Part shown: positions 58,698-64,000 of the stretch, piece by piece | How the letters are laid out: every line of letters begins with the position of its first letter | Position numbering within the stretch: position 1 is the first letter of the stretch | Source: Butyrivibrio sp. AC2005 | Lineage (GTDB): Bacteria; Bacillota; Clostridia; Lachnospirales; Lachnospiraceae | Assembly (NCBI RefSeq): GCF_000424145.1 | Contig: NZ_AUJI01000009.1 | Coordinates: forward strand, 188,191-252,190 | Reading direction: 5' to 3' | DNA length: 64,000 nt | Notes under the pieces: model-generated | Databases searched by the model: none | The model's input: the letters and a program-made list of their open reading frames with translations, nothing else | What the model was told of the DNA's origin: nothing | Made by a program: the position numbers and the translations under genes

Positions 58698-59543
58698 ATG
58701 GGTGGAGTAAAAAGAGATTATCAAGATAGTGTATTTACAAAGATGTTCGGTGGAGAAGATAAAAAATATCTTCTTCAGTTATATAAGGCATTGCATCCGG
58801 ATGATGAAAGGACAGATGAAGATGATCTGGAGCTAGTCACTATAGAAAATGTTTTAACGAACGATATATATAATGACCTTGGTTTTATTGCAAATGGAAA
58901 GCTTGTAGTCCTTGTAGAAGCTCAGTCTACATGGAGTCCTAATATTATCGCAAGGATGTTTATATACCTTGCAAGAACCTATCAGGATTACATATATTCC
59001 AATGAGAAGATTAAAGCTAGGTTATATAGCGAATCAAAGATAGATTTACCTGTTCCGGAGATGTATGTAATTTATACCGGTAACAGATCAGGCAAAGCAG
59101 ATATTATATCGTTTAAGGATGAATTCTTTAAAGATAGTTCAATAGATATAGATCTTAAAGCAAAGGTAATTTTTGCCGATGATGGAAGAAAAGATATAAT
59201 TGGACAATATATAGCATTCTGTATTGTGGTTAAACAGCAGCTTTCACTTCATAAAGACAAGAAGATAGCTGTTCAGGAAGCAATCAGAATTTGTATAGAA
59301 AATGGTGATTTGGTTGAGTATCTGACATCTCATAGAAAGGAGGTCGAAGACGTTATGTTTGCACTATTGACACAAGAAGAAGCAACAAAGAGCTATGGAG
59401 AACTTAAAAAAATAGAAGGCCTTGAAGCTATGGTAAAAACGCTAAAAAGGATTTATCCTGATTTTGATTCAGTTTATCGGGAAGTAAAGATGAACGAAAT
59501 TTATTCTGACCTCAGCGAGGAAGATGTTCGTCAGTATTATTAA
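58698..59543 (+). CDS. Rpn/PD-(D/E)XK nuclease-transposase family protein
   Basis: A 281-residue protein of the Rpn/YhgA-like family. The nuclease core is visible as D60-LGFIANGKLVVLVE74-A-Q76, matching the D...E-x-Q pattern of PD-(D/E)XK enzymes, preceded by a Phe/Gly-rich start (DSVFTKMFGGEDKK) and followed by the IGQYIAFC helix. Rpn proteins promote recombination, and many copies occur in Lachnospiraceae genomes. GAGGT before the ATG. It is next to a mobile-element remnant but has no terminal inverted repeats that could be seen. Confidence 0.8.
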   Translation: MGGVKRDYQDSVFTKMFGGEDKKYLLQLYKALHPDDERTDEDDLELVTIENVLTNDIYNDLGFIANGKLVVLVEAQSTWSPNIIARMFIYLARTYQDYIYSNEKIKARLYSESKIDLPVPEMYVIYTGNRSGKADIISFKDEFFKDSSIDIDLKAKVIFADDGRKDIIGQYIAFCIVVKQQLSLHKDKKIAVQEAIRICIENGDLVEYLTSHRKEVEDVMFALLTQEEATKSYGELKKIEGLEAMVKTLKRIYPDFDSVYREVKMNEIYSDLSEEDVRQYY

Positions 59544-59662
59544 TAATTCATGACTACAGGTATCTGAGGATTCAATGACACACAGAACGATATAACAAAA
59601 ATAATACAACATAATAAGGATAACAAAATTTTTGCTGGTACCCGTTTGGTTGTCTTATTTAT

Positions 59663-59691
59663 TTGCAAATTTGCCCCAAATTGGTTATAGT
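59663..59691 (+). promoter_or_regulatory. Promoter of the amidotransferase/amino-acid ABC operon
   Basis: TTGCAA and TATAGT separated by 17 bp. The short transcript then runs directly into a terminator-type hairpin. Confidence 0.6.
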
Positions 59692-59709
59692 ATCCTTTAT
59701 AAAGACAAC

Positions 59710-59746
59710 GGCGTCTGCTATTTTGAGCAGGCGTCTTTTCTATTTT
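59710..59746 (+). terminator. Leader terminator (possible attenuator)
   Basis: GGCGTCTGCT pairs with AGCAGGCGTC around ATTTTG, followed by TTTTCTATTTTT. It lies between the promoter and the TTG start at 59761, so expression of the operon would need readthrough. Confidence 0.8.
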
Positions 59747-59760
59747 TGGGAGGAAAAAAG

Positions 59761-60483
59761 TTGAGTCCGATAATTGGATTAATTCCGCTATATGATGACG
59801 AAAAAGAAAGCTATTGGATGCTTCCCGGCTATATGAAGGTCATTGAGAAATGTGGAGGTGTGCCAATTATGCTTCCACTTACTGATGATGAAGGGGAGCT
59901 TGAAATGGTATACTCTTTATGTAATGGTATTCTCTTTACAGGTGGGCATGATGTGTCTCCGAATGTATACAAGGATACACCAAAAGCAACATGTGGCATC
60001 GCCTGCCCCTTAAGGGATAAGATGGAAGCTTATCTTTTGGATAAGTGCCTTAAGAATAATAAGCCATTACTGGGTATCTGCCGTGGGATACAGTTCATAA
60101 ATGCCCATCTTGGCGGAACTTTATATCAGGATCTTCCCACCGAATATGACTGTAAGGTAGAACATCATATGTCGCCGCCCTATGATAGGAAGGCGCATTT
60201 TGTTGAGGTACTGGAAGAGACACAGTTAGCTTCAATTATAGGGAAGGGAATTCATCCCGTTAACAGTTATCACCATCAGGCAATAAAGGATATTTCTCCA
60301 CATGTTGTCAAAATGGCAGTTTCGGAAGATGGACTGGTAGAGGCAATAGCTGTGAAAAATCACAGATTTGCAATAGGAGTGCAGTGGCACCCGGAGTTTT
60401 CCTTTGAAAATAATGAGGAGAACTTAAAATTAGTAAAAGCATTTGTAGATGAATGTAAAAACGGAAGGAGCAAAAGGTTATGA
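59761..60483 (+). CDS. Class I glutamine amidotransferase-like gamma-glutamyl hydrolase (PuuD/peptidase C26 type)
   Basis: A 240-residue protein. The start is TTG at 59761, with GGGAGG 7 nt upstream, giving the family N-terminus SPIIGLIPLYDDEKESYWML; the frame is open further upstream but only through the promoter and hairpin. The catalytic triad is visible: nucleophile C107 in LGICRGIQF, and the His and Glu of GVQWHPEF. Relatives hydrolyse gamma-glutamyl-gamma-aminobutyrate or other gamma-glutamyl amides. The next gene starts within its stop, linking it to amino-acid uptake, so it may release an amino acid from an imported gamma-glutamyl compound. Confidence 0.87.
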   Translation: MSPIIGLIPLYDDEKESYWMLPGYMKVIEKCGGVPIMLPLTDDEGELEMVYSLCNGILFTGGHDVSPNVYKDTPKATCGIACPLRDKMEAYLLDKCLKNNKPLLGICRGIQFINAHLGGTLYQDLPTEYDCKVEHHMSPPYDRKAHFVEVLEETQLASIIGKGIHPVNSYHHQAIKDISPHVVKMAVSEDGLVEAIAVKNHRFAIGVQWHPEFSFENNEENLKLVKAFVDECKNGRSKRL

Positions 60484-61331
60484 AAAAGAAAATGTTGGCA
60501 TTGGTAATGAGTTGTGTAATGGTTGTAGCTGCAGGCTGCGGCAGTTCAGCAGGAAAAACAGATGAGAGTAAAGCTGACGCTGAACAGGCAACATCAACAG
60601 AAACAGCAGCAGAAACAGAGACAGAAGCAGAGCCTGCTTCAGACGCATCCGGAAAAGTATGGAAGATTGCAACCGACACATCTTTCAAACCCTTTGAGTA
60701 CACAGATGACAGTGGTAATTTTGTAGGTATCGACATGGATATTCTTGATGCAGTAGCAAAGGATCAGGGATTTGCCTATGAAGTTCAGGTTCTTGGATGG
60801 GATGCTTCAATTGCTGCCTGCCAGGCCGGGCAGGCTGACGGAATGATTGCCGGCGCATCAATTACTGATGAGAGAAAGGAATCCGGATGGATTTTCTCTG
60901 ATGGATATTATGATGCAAATCAGAGTATGGCAGTAGAGACTTCATCAGATATCACAGGTTTTGATGGACTTAACGGAAAATCAGTAGCTGTTAAAACAGG
61001 TACCATGAGTGCTTCTTATGCAGAAAGCCTTTCAGAGGAATATGGATTCACTGTAACATACTTCGAGGATTCACCGACTATGTATCAGGCTGTTGTCGGT
61101 GGACAGGTTGCTGCAACATTTGATGATACACCGATAATGGCAGCTAACATCAAGGATACAGGTATTGCTATGAAGATTGTAGATGGTACAGGAAATGAGC
61201 CTGCAGCATATGGTTTTGCCATTTTCAATGCGGATAACCAGGAGCTTGTTGATATGTTTAACAAGGGACTTGCAAACATCAAAGCTAACGGAACTTATGA
61301 TGAAATAATCAAGAAATACCTTGGTGAGTAA
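60480..61331 (+). CDS. Polar amino-acid ABC transporter substrate-binding lipoprotein
   Basis: A 283-residue SBP_bac_3 family lipoprotein. The signal peptide ends in VAAGC (C20), followed by an acidic Glu/Thr/Ala linker to about residue 55. The binding domain shows TDTSFKPFEYTDDSGNFVGI, DGMIAGASITDERKES and the second-lobe AVKTGTMSASYAE. It overlaps the previous stop by four bases (ATGA) and has GGAAGGAG upstream. The ligand class is polar amino acids (Gln, Cys, Arg or His types); the exact one is unknown. Confidence 0.92.
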   Translation: MKKKMLALVMSCVMVVAAGCGSSAGKTDESKADAEQATSTETAAETETEAEPASDASGKVWKIATDTSFKPFEYTDDSGNFVGIDMDILDAVAKDQGFAYEVQVLGWDASIAACQAGQADGMIAGASITDERKESGWIFSDGYYDANQSMAVETSSDITGFDGLNGKSVAVKTGTMSASYAESLSEEYGFTVTYFEDSPTMYQAVVGGQVAATFDDTPIMAANIKDTGIAMKIVDGTGNEPAAYGFAIFNADNQELVDMFNKGLANIKANGTYDEIIKKYLGE

Positions 61332-61414
61332 TTTTTTGAATCTGAATTACTAAATATCAATTCTTTTCCGGGCAGGGCAACCTGCCCGGTTAGTCAAATG
61401 AGGAATTTTTAAAT

Positions 61415-62086
61415 ATGATAAAAATTATTACAGTTTATGGCAGTATGCTGCTGGTGGCTCTTGGAAGAACACTTCTCTTAGCACTATTGGGACTGTTTTT
61501 TGCATGTATTATCGGTATGATCTTCGGTATTCTGGGAGTTTTAAAAAACCGTATATGCAATATTGTGTCCCAGATATTTGTAGATGTTATAAGAGGTGTA
61601 CCGATGATTGTTCTGGCATTCTTTGTGTACTTCGGTGTACCGTACTTCTTTAATACAATAATAGGTGGCTTCTCTATGAGCCTGACTGCTTTACAAGCGG
61701 GTACAATCTGTCTGGCTTTAAACTGCGGAGCCTATATGGCTGAGATTGTCAGGGCAGGTATTCAATCAGTTGATGTTGGCCAGATGGAGGCTGCAAGGTC
61801 ACTCGGACTTACCTATGGAATGGCTATGAGGAAGGTTGTTCTTCCGCAGGCTATAAAGACAATGATTCCTACTTTTATAAATCAGTTTATTATTACCCTG
61901 AAGGATACGTCCATTCTGTCAGTCATAGGGTTTCCGGAGCTTGTTAATACGGCCAAAAATGTTCAGGCGAATACTTTCATGTCCTTTCAGACATGGGCTA
62001 TTGTTGGAATTATGTATCTGATTGTTATAACTATCCTTTCACGTAGTGCAAAGAGGGTTGAGAGGAGGCTTAGTGTTGGAAGATAA
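61415..62086 (+). CDS. Polar amino-acid ABC transporter permease
   Basis: A 223-residue HisMQ/GlnP-type permease with five hydrophobic helices. The EAA loop that docks to the ATPase reads [21 protein letters not shown] single permease gene implies a homodimer. The 83-bp gap after the binding-protein gene contains a GGGCAGG/CCTGCCC hairpin (61371-61390) that may limit readthrough from the binding-protein gene. Confidence 0.92.
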   Translation: MIKIITVYGSMLLVALGRTLLLALLGLFFACIIGMIFGILGVLKNRICNIVSQIFVDVIRGVPMIVLAFFVYFGVPYFFNTIIGGFSMSLTALQAGTICLALNCGAYMAEIVRAGIQSVDVGQMEAARSLGLTYGMAMRKVVLPQAIKTMIPTFINQFIITLKDTSILSVIGFPELVNTAKNVQANTFMSFQTWAIVGIMYLIVITILSRSAKRVERRLSVGR

Positions 62087-62819
62087 AAAAGAAATCAAGA
62101 TAAAGGTTTCAAACCTCAAAAAAAGATTTGGTGATCTGGAAGTTTTAAAGGATATTTCCACAGAGGTTACCAAGGGTGAAGTAGTGTGTGTTATCGGACC
62201 ATCCGGATCAGGTAAATCAACTTTCCTACGTTGCCTTAATAAGCTGGAAGATGTAACAGCAGGTACCATAATTATTGATGGAAATGACATTACCAAAAAG
62301 CAGGTGAATATAAATCATGTGCGTGAAAATATCGGAATGGTATTTCAACACTTCAACCTGTTTAACAATCTGAATATACTGGACAACCTTACTCTTGCAC
62401 CTGTACAACTGAAAAAGTGCTCTAGATCAGAAGCTGTTTCCAGGGCAAAGGACATGCTTAAAAAGGTCGGTCTTGAGGATAAGACAGAAAGTTTTCCGAG
62501 TCAGCTTTCAGGAGGACAGAAGCAGCGAGTAGCCATAGCAAGGGCATTATGTATGCAGCCCGATATTATGCTGTTCGATGAGCCAACCTCTGCGCTCGAT
62601 CCGGAGATGGTAGGAGAGGTTCTACAGGTTATGAAGGATCTTGCTGCTGATGGTATGACTATGGTAATTGTTACTCATGAGATGGGCTTTGCCAGAGAAG
62701 TGGCGGACAGAGTCATTTTCATGGATGGCGGTTATATTGTGGAAGAGGGAACTCCTCAGGAAGTTCTTCTGAATCCTAAAGAAGAAAGAACAATAGACTT
62801 CTTGAATAAAGTCTTATAA
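62076..62819 (+). CDS. Polar amino-acid ABC transporter ATPase
   Basis: A 247-residue ATPase (GlnQ/HisP type) with Walker [11 protein letters not shown]-loop VFQHFNLF, signature [15 protein letters not shown] and Walker [15 protein letters not shown]. The start is uncertain: TTG at 62076 is 7 nt after AGGAGG, GTG at 62073 is 4 nt after it; upstream GTG at 62046 lacks a site. The start overlaps the end of the permease gene, indicating translational coupling. It powers import with the two preceding genes. Confidence 0.93.
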   Translation: MEDKKEIKIKVSNLKKRFGDLEVLKDISTEVTKGEVVCVIGPSGSGKSTFLRCLNKLEDVTAGTIIIDGNDITKKQVNINHVRENIGMVFQHFNLFNNLNILDNLTLAPVQLKKCSRSEAVSRAKDMLKKVGLEDKTESFPSQLSGGQKQRVAIARALCMQPDIMLFDEPTSALDPEMVGEVLQVMKDLAADGMTMVIVTHEMGFAREVADRVIFMDGGYIVEEGTPQEVLLNPKEERTIDFLNKVL

Positions 62820-62821
62820 GA

Positions 62822-63418
62822 ATGGGGAAAACTATGAAAAATATAATCACTATAAGTCGACAGTTTGGAGCCGGTGGGAGCACTATCGGACAGGCTGTAG
62901 CAGATAGGCTTGGATATTACTACTGTGATAAGGATATAATCCTTAAAGCGGCTATGGAAAGTGGAAATCTGACCCCTCAGGAGGTCAGAAATTATGATGA
63001 ACGAGTTCCGAGGGAGTTTGGCTTTGGTCAGAGTCTTTTTGATTTCTATAATAAGCCATTGGATGAAAGACTCTTTGATGCTCAGAAAGAGGCTATAAAA
63101 AAGGTGGCAGAGAGCGGAAATTGCGTAATTGTCGGAAGAAATGCAAATATCATCCTGCAGGAGTTTGACAGAACACTCCATGTATTTGTTTCTGCTACGG
63201 AGCACTATAGGATTGATCATATGAAGGCCAAGATGCCCGGGTGTAGTGAGAAGGAAATAATGGACCACCTTCGTTCAGTGGATAAGGCCAGAAAAAAATA
63301 CTGTAAGTATTATACCCATACAGAATTCGGGAACGCAGAATATTATGACCTGTGCCTAAAAAGCTCGTCTTTGGGAATAGAGAACTGTATTGATATTATT
63401 TGCAATGCAGCAAAGTAA
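62822..63418 (+). CDS. Cytidylate kinase-like protein
   Basis: A 198-residue P-loop kinase of the cytidylate-kinase-like family (not canonical Cmk). The nucleotide-binding loop is SRQFGAGGSTIG near residue 12; YYYCDKDII and the VIVGRNANIIL region follow as in the family. The physiological substrate is unknown. It begins 2 nt after the ATPase stop, so it belongs to the amino-acid transporter operon by position, but a functional link is not evident. An ATG four codons later (MKNIITISRQ) is an alternative start. Confidence 0.82.
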   Translation: MGKTMKNIITISRQFGAGGSTIGQAVADRLGYYYCDKDIILKAAMESGNLTPQEVRNYDERVPREFGFGQSLFDFYNKPLDERLFDAQKEAIKKVAESGNCVIVGRNANIILQEFDRTLHVFVSATEHYRIDHMKAKMPGCSEKEIMDHLRSVDKARKKYCKYYTHTEFGNAEYYDLCLKSSSLGIENCIDIICNAAK

Positions 63419-63430
63419 AATGGCAGTCCT

Positions 63431-64000
63431 TTAAACTGTCCCGCGTGCAGCTTTGTCATCGTACTTGCCTTTTATGGCAAGGCCGATGGTGACATCAAGA
63501 GCTAATCTGGACAGGAGAGTTACTATCATTTCAGGTCTGTTCATAAAAAGATGGCCAAATACTATGTCCATAATTAGCAGAATGGCAAATAGAATAAAGG
63601 ATTTCTTTTTGCCAAGATTTTTCCAAAACGCAAGGAACAGAAGGATACAAATTGTGACCATCATAACAAGAAGGGGAATCAGATAACTGGAAAGGGCAAA
63701 TAATGTCTGTTGTCCCCACTTAACTATGATTAAAACATAAGCCCCCGTGGTTTCTATGGCAGTCATTACAAAAAAAGCTTTATAGAAGAGGGCTGACTTT
63801 TTATTGTATCTCATTAGCAGATAGATTACACCAAAACATAGTGCAAGCATGCTAAGGACATTAAAAGCAACGATGTGCTGAGCGGTTGTTATTTCATCAG
63901 GCTCAGACATAAGTGAGATTTTGGAATGAACCGCAGTCGCATTTTTTATACACATAACGATAAGTACCACCATCAGGATAAGATGGAATAGCATCAGAGG
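63431..64000 (-). CDS. Hypothetical multi-spanning membrane protein, possibly truncated by the window end
   Basis: At least 187 residues with about five or six hydrophobic helices (for example HIVAFNVLSMLALCFGVIYL and PLLVMMVTICILLFLAF) and a short basic C-terminal tail. The family is not recognised. The first ATG in view is at 63994, only 6 bp from the window edge and already inside a hydrophobic segment, so the true start may lie outside. It is convergent with the cytidylate-kinase-like gene, the stops being only 12 bp apart. Confidence 0.55.
   Translation of the reverse strand, partial: PLMLFHLILMVVLIVMCIKNATAVHSKISLMSEPDEITTAQHIVAFNVLSMLALCFGVIYLLMRYNKKSALFYKAFFVMTAIETTGAYVLIIVKWGQQTLFALSSYLIPLLVMMVTICILLFLAFWKNLGKKKSFILFAILLIMDIVFGHLFMNRPEMIVTLLSRLALDVTIGLAIKGKYDDKAARGTV

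Noticed and set aside
1..64000. tRNA or rRNA genes, prophage, or intact insertion sequences
   Set aside because: No cloverleaf-like intergenic segment, rRNA motif, phage structural gene or transposase with terminal inverted repeats could be recognised by reading; a covariance-model scan would be needed to exclude small RNAs.

Overview
This 64 kb window reads as chromosome from a low-to-mid GC anaerobic Firmicute of the Lachnospiraceae, most likely Butyrivibrio or a close relative (inference). The grounds are a beta-glucosidase with the circularly permuted GH3 domain order known from Butyrivibrio fibrisolvens and Ruminococcus albus, a leaderless GH9 enzyme of the B. fibrisolvens cellodextrinase type, adjacent phosphate butyryltransferase and butyrate kinase genes, and typical clostridial Shine-Dalgarno and promoter sequences. 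No rRNA, tRNA or CRISPR locus was seen.

Layout. 1-5.9 kb: the 3' part of a giant surface protein with InlB-like and MBG-like repeats and a C-terminal membrane anchor. 6.0-9.5 kb: a metallo-beta-lactamase-fold hydrolase, a Y-family (UmuC-like) lesion-bypass polymerase and a YolD-like partner, followed by a tandem array of imperfect palindromes. 9.5-15 kb: a small orphan gene, the permuted GH3 beta-glucosidase, an isochorismatase-type hydrolase and, convergent, the GH9 cellodextrinase. 15.3-19.5 kb: a divergent LysR/MATE pair, a small possible Nif11-like protein and O-acetylhomoserine sulfhydrylase. 19.6-24.1 kb: a PilZ protein coupled to a large glycosidase-like protein. 24.1-27.9 kb: glutamine synthetase with a structured leader, an ANTAR regulator, an acyl-CoA thioesterase and an HD-GYP protein. 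28-30.1 kb: ptb-buk, the terminal butyrate-forming steps.

30.2-39.2 kb: a YesMN-type two-component system and a galactofuranose-type (YtfQRT-YjfF-like) sugar ABC transporter with a substrate-binding lipoprotein at each end. 39.3-43.2 kb: secA and a frameshift-free prfB. 43.2-57.3 kb: a core expression block comprising an L10 leader with rplJ-rplL, rpoB-rpoC, rpsL-rpsG-fusA and a separately promoted tuf. 57.4-58.4 kb: a decayed mobilizable-element fragment (broken replication-initiator gene plus a MobC-like gene without relaxase), next to an Rpn/PD-(D/E)XK gene. 59.6-63.4 kb: an operon of a class I glutamine-amidotransferase-like hydrolase, a polar amino-acid ABC transporter and a cytidylate-kinase-like protein. 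The window ends in a minus-strand membrane protein.

Functionally the region combines housekeeping (SecA, RF2, RNA polymerase, ribosome and elongation factors) with carbohydrate scavenging, nitrogen assimilation with a probable RNA-based regulator, cyclic-di-GMP proteins and butyrate fermentation. The least explained material is non-coding: the 52/53-bp palindrome array and its 91-bp flanking element near the Y-family polymerase, the 36-bp repeat expanded from the end of glnA, two copies of a REP-like double-hairpin element, a hexaloop overlapping the glnA leader terminator, and 22-bp palindromic repeats inside the broken replication gene.
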